A stretch of 64,000 nt of DNA from Tsuneonella sp963781485 (GCA_963781485.1 CAWAFY010000002.1:372001-436000); one strand, 5' to 3'. Positions 8,106 through 17,251 are shown, numbered from the stretch's first letter. Made by a program: numbers and translations. Notes: generated by a model not told the origin, from the sequence alone.

Positions 8106-9218
8106 ATGACCGATCGCCTTTACCTCATGCCCACCGGCCTCGCCGACAGTCCGCAGAGCGAGGAGGGCGATTGTGTCCGGCTCGCGGGCGGATTGATCTA
8201 CGCGCATCGCTTCGCGGCTGTCGTGCGGCGGGGCCAACGGGTGGTGGCGCGCCACAGGTTCACGCCGGCCACCGCCGCCGAGACCTTTGCCGGGTTGCCC
8301 AAGACGCTCGGTCCGGAGGCCGAAGCCCAGTGGGCGAACCTGCGCACGGCGCATCCGCCACTACAGTTGGGTGAGCGGACGATCCGCGTCGACCAGCCGC
8401 AGATCGCGGGAATTCTCAACGTCACGCCCGACAGCTTTTCCGACGGCGGCAGGTTCCTCGAGAATCCCCAGGAAGGTGCAGCGCACGCGGCGCGAATGCT
8501 CGAAGCGGGAGCGGCTTTGGTCGACATCGGCGGCGAAAGCACGCGGCCGGGCGCAGCGGCAGTGTGGGAGGGCGACGAGATCGCGCGGGTCGTTCCGGCG
8601 GTCGAATACTGCGCGGCGATGGGCGCGGCGATCTGCGTCGACACGCGGCGCGCAGGCGTGATGAACGCGGCGCTCGATGCCGGGGCGCATATGGCGAACG
8701 ACGTGTCGGCGATGCGGCACGATCCCAACATGATCGGTCTCATCGCTGCGCGCGGTTGCCCGATCGTTCTGATGCACGCGCCCGGTTCGGGCGACGACCT
8801 GCACGCCGAGGGCGATTACGACAGCGTGGTGTTCGACGTGTTCGATTGGCTTGCCGCGCGTCGCGACGAGGCGATCGCCGCGGGTATTGCGCGTGAAAAG
8901 ATCGTGCTCGATCCGGGGATCGGTTTCGGCAAGACGCTCGGCGACAACCTTGCGCTCATCAACGCGCTGCCGCTGTTCCACGCGCTGGGCCAGCCGCTGA
9001 TGGTCGGCGCAAGTCGCAAGCGGATGATTGGCGCGCTGTCGGGCGAGGCGGCGGCCCACCAACGGCTAGGCGGAAGTCTGGCGCTGGCTCTCAAGGCCAT
9101 GGACGCAGGCGCGCAACTGATCCGCGTTCACGACGTGACCGAGACGGTGCAGGCGCGGAATATCTGGCGCGGCCTGCGCGACGCGGCGCTGACGGACTTT
9201 TGTTCGTTGCCGGAGTGA
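8106..9218 (+). CDS. folP: Dihydropteroate synthase
   Basis: This enzyme condenses 4-aminobenzoate with hydroxymethyl-dihydropterin diphosphate in folate synthesis. Of 370 residues, the last ~270 form the TIM-barrel: AGILNVTPDSFSDGG (101-115), DIGGESTRPGA, ANDVSA, LDPGIGFGKT and GASRKRMIG. The first ~95 residues are an extension not present in the short enzymes of E. coli type but, as I recall, common in sphingomonads. The start ATG follows GAAGGCGATCCA. It lies 31 bases downstream of ccrM and may be co-transcribed. Another folate gene, folB, is 33 kb away at 41.8 kb. Confidence 0.95.
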   Translation: MTDRLYLMPTGLADSPQSEEGDCVRLAGGLIYAHRFAAVVRRGQRVVARHRFTPATAAETFAGLPKTLGPEAEAQWANLRTAHPPLQLGERTIRVDQPQIAGILNVTPDSFSDGGRFLENPQEGAAHAARMLEAGAALVDIGGESTRPGAAAVWEGDEIARVVPAVEYCAAMGAAICVDTRRAGVMNAALDAGAHMANDVSAMRHDPNMIGLIAARGCPIVLMHAPGSGDDLHAEGDYDSVVFDVFDWLAARRDEAIAAGIAREKIVLDPGIGFGKTLGDNLALINALPLFHALGQPLMVGASRKRMIGALSGEAAAHQRLGGSLALALKAMDAGAQLIRVHDVTETVQARNIWRGLRDAALTDFCSLPE

Positions 9219-9233
9219 ACGCCGCGGCGCCGG

Positions 9234-9749
9234 TCAGGCGCTCTCGTTCTCTTCGATATACTCCTGCGGGTCCTTTTCCTCGCGATTGTATTCTCCCGAA
9301 TGCGTCGATTCGAAGGCAAGATATTGCAAGCCCAGTTTGACCCTCTGCTCAAGCGGCACCCGCCGGCGGAAGTCGGTCAAGCCCTGGCGCTCCTCCTCGC
9401 TCATGTGCTCCGAATTGTGGTAATTGCACGTGTCGACGCATTTCCACCACGCGCCCGAGCCGACCTGCTCCTTCATCGCCGCCTCGGCCGCTTCGGCAAT
9501 TTTGTTGTGATCGTCGATGGCGTCTTCGGTGGTTTCCTCCGCGCTGTCGGAATCGAGCGCGCCGTCGCCTTTCTTGAGGAGCGTCGGGTAAAAGAACTGC
9601 TCCTCCGCCTCGGCGTGCGCCTCGAGGAAGTTTTTAAGTCGATTGAAGATCTTGCCGAGCACATCAGGATCATCGCGCGCTTCGTCGAGCGCAGCAAACA
9701 GGCGGCGCTGGCGTTCATGATCGGCCAGAATGTAATCGGTGATGTCCAT
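9234..9749 (-). CDS. Hemerythrin HHE domain protein
   Basis: A small (171 residues) four-helix protein with hemerythrin-type metal ligands: ADHERQRRLF near the N-terminus, HAEAEEQFFYP, DDHNKIAEA and HNSEHMSEEER. Such proteins bind a di-iron centre and have been linked to oxygen, NO or iron handling; the role here is not defined. The ATG at 9749 has AGGGA seven bases upstream; ATGs at 9755 and 9776 in the same frame are alternatives. It is convergent with folP and its C-terminus is strongly acidic. Confidence 0.85.
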   Translation of the reverse strand: MDITDYILADHERQRRLFAALDEARDDPDVLGKIFNRLKNFLEAHAEAEEQFFYPTLLKKGDGALDSDSAEETTEDAIDDHNKIAEAAEAAMKEQVGSGAWWKCVDTCNYHNSEHMSEEERQGLTDFRRRVPLEQRVKLGLQYLAFESTHSGEYNREEKDPQEYIEENESA

Positions 9750-9806
9750 GGTCATTCCCTGTTGCGGAGTATTCATTCCGAACGGGAGATGCGCGACAGT
9801 GTTCCG

Positions 9807-10571
9807 CTAAAGCGAATATCCGCCGTCGGTGTTCAGAACCACGCCGGTGACGTTCGCCGCCATGTCGCTCAGCAGGTAGCCGATGTCGCAGGCGATTTCG
9901 TCGGGTGTTGCGAAGCGGCCGCGCGGAGTGCCGGCGCCCATCGCCGCAATCGCGGCCTCACGCCCGTGTTCGGCCACGGCTTCGCGAAAATTTTCGCCCG
10001 CGTCCCAGATCGCGGTGTCGACCCCGCCCGGGGCGACCGCGTTGATACGGATGCCAAGCGCGGCGTTCTCCGCCGCCGCGATGCGCGCCATGTGCGCCAC
10101 CCCGGCCTTTGCCACGCCGTAAGCACCGATCCCGGCGACCGGCTTGACTGCCGTGATCGAGCTGGTGACGACCGCGCTGCCCTTGCCGTTCGCGCGCATC
10201 AGTCGCAGCGCGGCGGCGAGCGTGAGGAATGCGCCGTCAAGGTTCACCGCCATCACGCGGCGCCAGTCCTCGAACGATTGCTCGGCAATTTGCCCGCCGC
10301 TGCCGATCCCGGCGTTGACGACCGCGTGGTCGAGCGTGCCGACGCTCCGTTCGAATCCGCCCCAGAATTGCGGGTCAGCGACGTCGTGGACGTGGCGATG
10401 GACGTCGCATGACAGATCGAGCGCCTCGATTCCCTCGGGCTTGACATCGACGAGGTGAAGCGTGGCGATGCCGTGCGCGTCGAGCCAGCGGGCAATGGCC
10501 GCACCAATGCCGGAGCCGGCACCGGTGACGAGCGCCGTGCGCCCCGTGAAGTCGAGTTTGGGATCGGTCAT
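9807..10571 (-). CDS. Short-chain dehydrogenase/reductase
   Basis: A 254-residue classical SDR oxidoreductase. Seen: the NAD(P)-binding TGAGSGIG (16-23), the NAG motif in VVNAGIG, catalytic Ser in TSSITA and the YGVAK active-site Tyr/Lys pair, then PGGVDT and the C-terminal NTDGGYSL. An Asp at the end of the second strand (LHLVDVK) favours NAD over NADP. The substrate is unknown. The gene lies 18 bases downstream of the NtrC-like regulator on the same strand, so it may be in that transcript. Confidence 0.87.
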   Translation of the reverse strand: MTDPKLDFTGRTALVTGAGSGIGAAIARWLDAHGIATLHLVDVKPEGIEALDLSCDVHRHVHDVADPQFWGGFERSVGTLDHAVVNAGIGSGGQIAEQSFEDWRRVMAVNLDGAFLTLAAALRLMRANGKGSAVVTSSITAVKPVAGIGAYGVAKAGVAHMARIAAAENAALGIRINAVAPGGVDTAIWDAGENFREAVAEHGREAAIAAMGAGTPRGRFATPDEIACDIGYLLSDMAANVTGVVLNTDGGYSL

Positions 10572-10589
10572 GCCGGTCCGATTAGCGAC

Positions 10590-12008
10590 TCAGGCGGCGT
10601 TGTCGATCCCGAGATCGCCCAGCTTGCGGTAGAGCGTGGAGCGGCCGATCCCCAGCCGCCGGGCAACCTCGGTCATGCGACCGCGGTAGTGCCCGATGGC
10701 AAGGCGGATCACGTCGGCCTCGATGTCTTCCAGGCTGCGCAGGTTGCCGTCTTGAGTATAGAGCATCACGCCAACACCGTCCTGGCGGGGGTCGCGGTTC
10801 TCGATCTCCTCCCCCAGCATTTCGCACAGTTGCGGAAAACTCTCGGATGTCAGCGCGTCGCCGTCGCAGAACACCGCGGCGCGGAACAATACCGCCTGCA
10901 ACTGACGCACGTTGCCCGGCCAGTCGAACGCCGCGAGCAGAGCCAGCGCGCTGTCGGTGATAGTAAGCGCGCGCAGACCGGGCTGTTCGCCGAGCCGAGT
11001 AAGGAAGTGGCGGGCGAGCGCCTGGATGTCGCCGGTGCGCTCACGCAATGGCGGAAGCGTGATCGATGTCGGTGCCAGCTGTGCGTGCAGATCGGGATGG
11101 AAATATCCCGTTTCGCCGAGCGCGGTCAGTGGCAGGTTGCTAGCCGAAATGACCCGCAGGTCGATCTTGAAACCGTGCCGCGCGCCCAGGGGGCGCACGA
11201 CGCCGGTCGAGAGGACTTCGGCGAGCCGTTCTTGGACCTCCATCGACAGCCGGTCGACCTCGTCGAGGACGATCGTGCCGCCGTCGCATTGCTGAAGCGC
11301 ACCGACCTGGCGCTCGAACGCGCCGGGAAAGGCGTTCTGTTCGTGTCCGAACAGCACGGATTCGATCGAGTTGCCGGGCACCGAACGGGCGTTGATCAGG
11401 CGGAAAGGTGCCTTCGCACGCGGGGACGCAGCGTGCATCGCGCGCACCAGCATCTCCTTGCCGGTGCCGCTTTCGCCCTCGATCAACACGTTGCCATGCC
11501 CTCGCGCCGTCTTGGCCGCTTTGGCGAGCGCCGCACGGAAATTGGGAGCGGTGCCGATCATCGCTTCGAAATCGAGAACCTGGCCGATCTTTTCGGTCAG
11601 CGGCTGAAGCTCGTCGCGCGGGGCTTCGCGCTTGGACGCCGTGCGCAAGGCGTGCATCAGCCGGTCCGGCGCGACGGGTTTAATCATGTAGTCGGTGGCA
11701 CCAGCGCGCATCGCTTCGACCGCGAGCAGCGGACTGGCGCTGGCGGTCAGCATGAGAATCGGCAGCGCTGGGCGGCGGGCCTTGAGTTCCTCGATCAGGC
11801 GGCAGGCCTGGTCACCGGGTACCCACTGGTCGAGGATAATGGCGCTTAGCTGCATTCCTTGGCGCGTGCCGAGCGTAGCGATCGCGGTTTCCGAATCGCC
11901 GACGACGATCGTGCGCCAACCTTCGCGCGCGGCAAGCGCGGAGATGAGCCGGCTTTGTGCCGGTTCATCGTCGATCAGCATAAGCAGCCGGTCTTCACCC
12001 TCGGTCAT
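10590..12008 (-). CDS. NtrC-like response regulator with degenerate GAFTGA loop
   Basis: A 472-residue three-domain regulator. Receiver domain (~8-125) with acidic pair D13-D14, phospho-acceptor D60 and K110; AAA+ domain (~150-375) with Walker A GESGTGKE (178-185), Walker B IVLDE (246-250) and LRERTGDI; and a Fis-type helix-turn-helix at the C-terminus (MTEVARRLGIGRSTLYRKLG). The loop that contacts sigma-54, normally GAFTGA, reads NAFPGA (225-230). It therefore may not activate sigma-54 promoters and may act as a repressor or with sigma-70. No histidine kinase is adjacent. The ATG at 12008 starts exactly at the receiver domain and has only a weak ribosome-binding site. Confidence 0.9.
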   Translation of the reverse strand: MTEGEDRLLMLIDDEPAQSRLISALAAREGWRTIVVGDSETAIATLGTRQGMQLSAIILDQWVPGDQACRLIEELKARRPALPILMLTASASPLLAVEAMRAGATDYMIKPVAPDRLMHALRTASKREAPRDELQPLTEKIGQVLDFEAMIGTAPNFRAALAKAAKTARGHGNVLIEGESGTGKEMLVRAMHAASPRAKAPFRLINARSVPGNSIESVLFGHEQNAFPGAFERQVGALQQCDGGTIVLDEVDRLSMEVQERLAEVLSTGVVRPLGARHGFKIDLRVISASNLPLTALGETGYFHPDLHAQLAPTSITLPPLRERTGDIQALARHFLTRLGEQPGLRALTITDSALALLAAFDWPGNVRQLQAVLFRAAVFCDGDALTSESFPQLCEMLGEEIENRDPRQDGVGVMLYTQDGNLRSLEDIEADVIRLAIGHYRGRMTEVARRLGIGRSTLYRKLGDLGIDNAA

Positions 12009-12152
12009 TGCGCAAATGTGTCCCGTCCCGAAACAGACCGACCCAATAGGGGACAGGAGTAAAGGTCCGCTTAAGGCGGCCAGTGGACTTGAGCGCGCGC
12101 ACGCGGCGCGATAGGAGGCGCTTATTCCACAATTCCAAGGGTGAGTGACGAC

Positions 12153-12278
12153 ATGGCAACAGGCAACGACATGAAGGCCCATGAGGGCACTTACGATGGC
12201 TTCATCGGGTTGTTGAAATGGGCTGTCCCGGCGATTGCCATCATCGCCCTGCTCATCGTTTTCGCCATTTCCAGTTGA
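12153..12278 (+). CDS. aa3-type cytochrome c oxidase subunit IV
   Basis: A 41-residue single-membrane-span protein: a short polar N-terminus (MATGNDMKAHEGTYDGFI) followed by a hydrophobic helix ending AISS. This matches the bacterial aa3-type oxidase subunit IV family, a small accessory subunit of the terminal oxidase. It sits directly before the transhydrogenase genes, an association I recall from other sphingomonads, and its TGA overlaps a TTG start for pntAA. The main oxidase genes are about 19 kb away in this window. Confidence 0.85.
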   Translation: MATGNDMKAHEGTYDGFIGLLKWAVPAIAIIALLIVFAISS

Positions 12279-13414
12279 CGGCCGCCGCATTGCGGATCGC
12301 CGTACTCAAGGAGACCGCGTCGGGCGAGACCCGCGTGGCGCTGACTCCGGAGACCGCGAAGAAGTTCATCGCGCTCGGCGCGACCGTCGCTATCGAGAGC
12401 GGCGCTGGCGTATCGGCCAGCATACCCGACGCCGCTTATTCCGAAGCCGGGGCCGAAGTCGGTCCGGCGGCGCAGGTGGTGCAAGACGCCGACATCGTCA
12501 TGGGCGTCCAGGCGCCCGAACCGGCGGCTCTCGCTGGCGCGAAATCCGGGGCATGGGTCGCGGCGACCTTCGATCCGTTCGGTCGCCGCCCCCTCGTCGA
12601 TGCCTATGCCGCCGCCGGCCTCGAGGCGCTGTCGATGGAATTCATGCCGCGCATCACCCGCGCACAAAGCATGGACGTGCTCTCCAGCCAGTCCAATCTC
12701 GCCGGGTACAAGGCGGTAATCGCTGCCGCGGACACCTATGGCCGCGCGTTTCCAATGATGATGACGGCCGCGGGCACGGTGCAGGCGGCCAGGGTCTTCG
12801 TGATGGGCGTGGGCGTCGCCGGTCTGCAGGCGATCGCGACCGCGCGGCGATTGGGCGCGCAAGTTTCGGCGACCGACGTGCGCTCGGCCACCAAGGAGCA
12901 GATCCAGTCGCTCGGCGCCAAGGCGATCTTCGTCGAGAACGTCGCCGGCATCGAGGGTGAGGGTACGGGCGGCTATGCCACCGAGATGAGCGACGAGTAC
13001 AAGGCCGCGCAGGCCGAGCTCGTCTCCTCGCACATCGCCAAGCAGGACATCGTTATCACCACTGCGCTGATCCCGGGCCGCGCCGCGCCGCGACTTGTTT
13101 CGGACGCGCAGATCGCCACGATGAAACCCGGCAGCGTGATTTACGATCTGGCGGTTGCGCAGGGCGGCAACGTCGAAGGCTCGGTCGCCGACCAGGTCAC
13201 CGAGAGGCACGGCGTGAAAATCATCGGCTATGCCAACACCCCCGCGAAGCTCGCGGCGGACGCCTCGGCGCTATACGCGCGCAACCTGTTCAACTTCCTC
13301 TCCGCGTTCTGGGACAAGGAAGCGGGCAAACCGGTGCTCGACGAGGAAATCGGCGACGCAATCCGGCTGACTCGGGGCGGCGAAGTGGTGAGCGAGAGGC
13401 TGAAGGGGGCCTGA
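12275..13414 (+). CDS. pntAA: NAD(P) transhydrogenase subunit alpha part 1
   Basis: The NAD(H)-binding domain I of proton-translocating transhydrogenase, which passes hydride between NADH and NADP+. About 379 residues: RIAVLKET at the N-terminus, ETRVALTPE, the RDR-like QSMDVLSSQSNLAGY region, the Rossmann motif GVGVAGLQAIATARRLG, and the later ALIPGRAAPRLVS and AVAQGGNVEGS segments. The start is uncertain: TTG at 12275 overlaps the upstream stop (TTGA) and TTG at 12290 sits next to the conserved N-terminus; neither has a strong ribosome-binding site. The alpha subunit is split into two genes, as in Rhodospirillum. Confidence 0.94.
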   Translation: MTAAALRIAVLKETASGETRVALTPETAKKFIALGATVAIESGAGVSASIPDAAYSEAGAEVGPAAQVVQDADIVMGVQAPEPAALAGAKSGAWVAATFDPFGRRPLVDAYAAAGLEALSMEFMPRITRAQSMDVLSSQSNLAGYKAVIAAADTYGRAFPMMMTAAGTVQAARVFVMGVGVAGLQAIATARRLGAQVSATDVRSATKEQIQSLGAKAIFVENVAGIEGEGTGGYATEMSDEYKAAQAELVSSHIAKQDIVITTALIPGRAAPRLVSDAQIATMKPGSVIYDLAVAQGGNVEGSVADQVTERHGVKIIGYANTPAKLAADASALYARNLFNFLSAFWDKEAGKPVLDEEIGDAIRLTRGGEVVSERLKGA

Positions 13415-13415
13415 C

Positions 13416-13724
13416 ATGGACTTCATTTCGATCCTCTCGATTTTCGTGCTGGCCTGCTTCGTGGGATATTACGTCGTCTGGTCGGTGACCCCGGCGCTGC
13501 ACACCCCGCTGATGGCGGTGACCAATGCGATCTCCTCGGTGATCGTGGTCGGCGCGCTGATTGCAGCGGCGGCGGCGGGTAGCCCGAGTGCCAAGTGGCT
13601 CGGCCTGCTCGCGGTGGCGCTGGCGAGCGTGAATATCTTCGGCGGCTTTGCGGTCACCGCGCGCATGCTCGCGATGTACAAGAAGAAGGACAAGCCCGCG
13701 GCCGATCCGGAGAAAAAGGCATGA
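13416..13724 (+). CDS. pntAB: NAD(P) transhydrogenase subunit alpha part 2
   Basis: A 102-residue integral membrane protein with about three hydrophobic helices and a lysine-rich cytoplasmic tail (YKKKDKPAADPEKKA). It forms part of the proton channel (domain II) of transhydrogenase together with PntB. Characteristic sequence includes FVGYYVVWSVTPALHTPLMAV and TNAISSVIVVGAL. It starts one base after the pntAA stop and its TGA overlaps the pntB ATG (ATGA), consistent with coupled stoichiometric synthesis. Confidence 0.94.
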   Translation: MDFISILSIFVLACFVGYYVVWSVTPALHTPLMAVTNAISSVIVVGALIAAAAAGSPSAKWLGLLAVALASVNIFGGFAVTARMLAMYKKKDKPAADPEKKA

Positions 13725-15190
13725 GCGTCCTGCCGGCCGAGCAGGTCGCCGACCTGTCGATCGCCGCCGACGCCGCCCACGCCGTAAACCCCTGGGTCGC
13801 GTTGGCCTATCTGGTGGCGGGGGTGTTTTTCATCCTGGCATTGCGCGGGCTGTCGTCACCAGCGACCAGCCAGCGCGGCAATCGCTTCGGCATGGCGGGG
13901 ATGCTGATCGCGGTGGTGACTACGCTCGTCACCCACGAGATTGCTTCGCTTGCCGAGATCATCGGCGCCATCGCCATCGGTGGCGCGGTTGGCTGGATCA
14001 TCGCGCGGCGGATCGCGATGACCGCGATGCCGCAGCTCGTCGCGGCGTTCCACTCGCTCGTCGGCCTTGCAGCGGTTCTGGTCGCGGTGGCGGCGTTCCT
14101 CAATCCCGATGCGTTCGGCATCCTCGGAATGGATGGAAACATCCTCACCGTCAGCCGGGTCGAGATGGCGCTGGGCGCGGCCATCGGCGCGATCACGTTC
14201 TCAGGCTCGGTGATCGCGTTCGCCAAGCTCAATGGCAACATGAGCGGTTCACCGATCATGCTGCCGGGGCGGCACGTCATAAACCTCGGCACCCTCGTGG
14301 GCATTATCGGCGCTACGGCCGCCTATGCGATGGCGGCGCATGCGGGGCCGGGCGAAGGATGGCTGTTCTGGGCGCTGCTCGCCGCCGCGTTCGTGATCGG
14401 CTTCCTGCTGATCATCCCGATCGGCGGGGCGGACATGCCGGTCGTGGTGTCGATGCTCAACAGCTATTCGGGCTGGGCGGCGGCGGCGATGGGCTTCACG
14501 CTCCACAACACCGCGATGATCGTGACCGGCGCGCTGGTCGGCAGCTCGGGCGCGATCCTCAGCTACATCATGTGCCGCGCGATGAACCGCAGCTTCATCA
14601 GCGTGATCGCGGGCGGCTTCGGCGCCGAAGCTGCCGTTGCCGGCGAGGCGAAGGAGCAGCGCCCCTACAAGCAGGGCAGCGCGGCGGACGCGGCCTTCAT
14701 GCTCGAACAGGCGGAAAAGGTCATCGTCATCCCCGGCTACGGCATGGCGGTCGCGCAGGCGCAGCACGCCTTGCGCGAAATGACCGACAAGCTCGAGGAA
14801 AAGGGCGTCGACGTGAAGTTTGCCATCCATCCGGTCGCGGGCCGGATGCCGGGCCACATGAATGTCCTGCTCGCCGAAGCACAGGTGCCCTATGACAAGG
14901 TGTTCGAGCTGGAGGACATCAACTCCGAATTCGCGCAGGCCGACGTGGCGTTCATCATCGGCGCGAACGACGTCGTGAACCCGGCGGCCAAGACCGACAA
15001 GTCGTCGCCGATCTACGGGATGCCGGTGTTCGATGTCGACAAGGCCAAGCAGGTCTTCTTCATCAAGCGGTCGATGGGCGGGGTCGGCTACGCCGGCGTC
15101 GATAACGACGTGTTCTACATGGACCAGACGATGATGCTGCTCGCCGACGCGAAGAAGATGGTCGAGGATATCGTCAAGGCGATGGACTGA
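13721..15190 (+). CDS. pntB: NAD(P) transhydrogenase subunit beta
   Basis: A 489-residue membrane protein combining about nine transmembrane helices (first ~270 residues, with the SGSVIAFAKL and LPGRHVINL loops) and the NADP(H)-binding domain III. The latter shows VIVIPGYGMAVAQAQHAL, HPVAGRMPGHMNVLLAEA and IGANDVVNPAA, all hallmark sequences. With PntAA and PntAB it uses the proton gradient to make NADPH. The ATG at 13721 is fixed by the 4-base overlap with pntAB; upstream frame extension is not real. Confidence 0.96.
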   Translation: MSVLPAEQVADLSIAADAAHAVNPWVALAYLVAGVFFILALRGLSSPATSQRGNRFGMAGMLIAVVTTLVTHEIASLAEIIGAIAIGGAVGWIIARRIAMTAMPQLVAAFHSLVGLAAVLVAVAAFLNPDAFGILGMDGNILTVSRVEMALGAAIGAITFSGSVIAFAKLNGNMSGSPIMLPGRHVINLGTLVGIIGATAAYAMAAHAGPGEGWLFWALLAAAFVIGFLLIIPIGGADMPVVVSMLNSYSGWAAAAMGFTLHNTAMIVTGALVGSSGAILSYIMCRAMNRSFISVIAGGFGAEAAVAGEAKEQRPYKQGSAADAAFMLEQAEKVIVIPGYGMAVAQAQHALREMTDKLEEKGVDVKFAIHPVAGRMPGHMNVLLAEAQVPYDKVFELEDINSEFAQADVAFIIGANDVVNPAAKTDKSSPIYGMPVFDVDKAKQVFFIKRSMGGVGYAGVDNDVFYMDQTMMLLADAKKMVEDIVKAMD

Positions 15191-15197
15191 CCGGACT

Positions 15198-15551
15198 TTG
15201 CGCCGCGTCCTGATCGTTGTCGTGGTGCTGGCGCTGCTGGGCGTAGGCGCGTGGGCGTGGTTCGGCGGCTTCCAGCAAGTCACCGCCGCGCGGATCGAGA
15301 CCACGCTGGTCGAGCGGGGCGTGCCGCGCCCTATGGCGTCGTGCATGGGCGCGCGCATGGCTGACAGGCTCACCCTGAGCCAGTTGCGCAAGCTTAGGCA
15401 GCTCGGCCCGGCCGATGGTGAAAGCGCGGTGCCGATTTCGACTCGCGAGTTGTTGGCGCGGCTTCGCCGGGTCGACGATCCCGAGGCGATGCGAATAGCG
15501 GCCACTTCCGCTGCGATCTGCGCGTTCCAGCGGCCGAACCCGATCGGCTAG
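15198..15551 (+). CDS. Small membrane-anchored protein of unknown function
   Basis: A 117-residue protein that I cannot assign to a family. An N-terminal hydrophobic helix (RRVLIVVVVLALLGVGAWAW) would anchor it or serve as a signal; the rest is soluble, with helical segments and two cysteines (ASCMGAR and AICAF) that could form a disulfide outside the cytoplasm. The start is TTG at 15198, seven bases after the pntB stop, with GACCGGAC upstream as a weak ribosome-binding site. It probably shares the transhydrogenase transcript, but nothing ties it functionally to PntAB. Confidence 0.65.
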   Translation: MRRVLIVVVVLALLGVGAWAWFGGFQQVTAARIETTLVERGVPRPMASCMGARMADRLTLSQLRKLRQLGPADGESAVPISTRELLARLRRVDDPEAMRIAATSAAICAFQRPNPIG

Positions 15552-15570
15552 ACCGCCCAGGCGGAACCGC

Positions 15571-15933
15571 TCAGCTACCCTTCACCGTCGGCGCATCGTC
15601 CTTGAGCGCGAAGTCTCCAAACGCGTACTTGCAGACGTCGAACGCGGGCCAGACGGTCTGACTGTCGCCCTCGAAGGTCATCCGCACGTCGTATTTGCAG
15701 GTCTTGCCGTCCTTGTCGAAGTGGACGGTGTAGTCGTCGCCCGGCTTGATCGACTTGGGGCCAAGGTCGTCGTCGCGGCGATCCTTTTTCCAGTCGGCCG
15801 CGCCGGAGGGCGAAACCTCGACCAACGTGATCGTCTTGCCGGTCTTGTTGACCAGCACGAAATCCCAATTTTCGGCAAGAGCGGGGGCGGCCATCGTCAG
15901 CAGCATTCCCCCCGCAAGCATCCCTATGCGCAT
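15571..15933 (-). CDS. Secreted protein of unknown function, ~120 aa
   Basis: A 120-residue protein with a clear Sec signal peptide (MRIGMLAGGMLLTMAAPALA, cleaved near residue 20). The mature part begins ENWDFVLVNKTGKTI and has alternating strands, with two cysteines (KTCKYDV, DVCKYAF) that may pair in the periplasm. I recall similar small periplasmic proteins in sphingomonads that are sometimes misnamed argininosuccinate lyase; there is no support for that activity. It is convergent with the transhydrogenase group and divergent from the beta-helix gene. Confidence 0.75.
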   Translation of the reverse strand: MRIGMLAGGMLLTMAAPALAENWDFVLVNKTGKTITLVEVSPSGAADWKKDRRDDDLGPKSIKPGDDYTVHFDKDGKTCKYDVRMTFEGDSQTVWPAFDVCKYAFGDFALKDDAPTVKGS

Positions 15934-16042
15934 CGCATCTGCTCCCGGTGCTGTAACGGCAAGCAGGATGCGCCTCCATCGCGAGTCTTGCAATAGATGC
16001 CAACGCATTGACTTAATGCGCTCTCGGCAGCACATTTCGCGC

Positions 16043-17251
16043 ATGAGGATGACCCTGATTGCCGCGCTGGCGCTAGGCGCCGCGGCTCCGAACGCCTTTG
16101 CGCCCCTTGCTGCGGCGACGCACGAGGTTGCAGCGGGTGACGATGCGCAAACCCGTCTGCAGGAAGCGCTGATCCTGGCCGAACCGGGTGACGAGGTCAT
16201 CCTGGGTGCGGGTCGTTTCGCGCTCGACGACGGGCTCAGCCTCGACGTCGACGGCGTGACACTTCGCGGCGCGGGGATGGACGCGACGATCCTCGATTTC
16301 AAGGGTCAGAAGGGCGCTGGCGAGGGGCTGCTGGTGACCAGCGACAAGGTGACCTTGCGCGATTTCGCGATCGAGAATGCGAAGGGCGACGGGATCAAGT
16401 CCAAAGGCGCCGACGACATCGTCTACCACCGCGTGCGTGTAACCTGGACCGGCGGCCCGCTGTCGACCAACGGCGCCTATGGCATCTATCCGGTCGAAAG
16501 CACCAACATCTTGATCGACGGGGTCCAGGTCTCGGGCGCGTCGGATGCCGGGATATATGTCGGGCAGAGCCGCAAGATTACCGTGCGCAACTCGCTCGCC
16601 GAAGCGAACGTCGCCGGAATTGAGATCGAGAACAGCCGCGATGCGCTGGTCGAAACCAACCTCGTCACGCGCAACACCGGCGGAATCCTGGTATTCGACC
16701 TGCCGAGCCTGCCGGTGATGGGCGGGGGCAACGTCCTGATCCGCGACAACCTCGTGGTCGATAACGATACCGCGAACTTCGCGCCGCCCGGAAATATCGT
16801 CGCTGGCGTGCGGCGCGGCACGGGTATCATGGTGATGGCGAACGACGCGGTGACGGTCGAGCAGAACACGATCACTGGAAACGCGACGTCGGGCGTGATG
16901 GTTGTCGCCTATCCGCGCACTTTCGATGACGCGCGCTACAACCCCTATCCGCGCAAGGTCGCGATCGGGCCCAACCGGGTCTCGGGCAACGGCATCAAAC
17001 CGCAGATTGGCGGTGGCGATCAATTGGTTACGATGTTCGGCGGGGCGCTTCCGCCGGTGATGTGGGATGGGCTTGGCGACGGTGCCTTGACTGTCGACCC
17101 GTCGATGACCGGTTGGACGCTCGGGTTGACCAAGCAGGGTCAAGGGCCGGATGACGCGAAGCCCGCGCCAGCGCAATTCGCCGCCTACGCCGACGCGGTC
17201 GATCGCGAGGCCATCGGCGCATCGGCGGAGCTCGACGCGCGCCTTAAATGA
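16043..17251 (+). CDS. Parallel beta-helix repeat protein (TIGR03805 type)
   Basis: A 402-residue exported protein with a signal peptide at the start and a right-handed parallel beta-helix body. From about residue 90 the sequence shows repeating short beta-strand/turn units such as VTLRDFAIENAKGDGI, DDIVYHRVRV, TNILIDGVQVSGASDAGIYV, RKITVRNSLAEANVAGIEI and VTVEQNTITGNATSGVMV. This pattern, coupled to a downstream diheme cytochrome, matches the paired families I recall as TIGR03805 and TIGR03806. The biochemical role is unknown. The stop overlaps the cytochrome start (ATGA). Confidence 0.85.
   Translation: MRMTLIAALALGAAAPNAFAPLAAATHEVAAGDDAQTRLQEALILAEPGDEVILGAGRFALDDGLSLDVDGVTLRGAGMDATILDFKGQKGAGEGLLVTSDKVTLRDFAIENAKGDGIKSKGADDIVYHRVRVTWTGGPLSTNGAYGIYPVESTNILIDGVQVSGASDAGIYVGQSRKITVRNSLAEANVAGIEIENSRDALVETNLVTRNTGGILVFDLPSLPVMGGGNVLIRDNLVVDNDTANFAPPGNIVAGVRRGTGIMVMANDAVTVEQNTITGNATSGVMVVAYPRTFDDARYNPYPRKVAIGPNRVSGNGIKPQIGGGDQLVTMFGGALPPVMWDGLGDGALTVDPSMTGWTLGLTKQGQGPDDAKPAPAQFAAYADAVDREAIGASAELDARLK

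Noticed and set aside
10455..11849. 464-codon plus-strand frame opposite the NtrC-like regulator
   Set aside because: No recognisable domain, no ribosome-binding site, and the opposite strand encodes a complete regulator.
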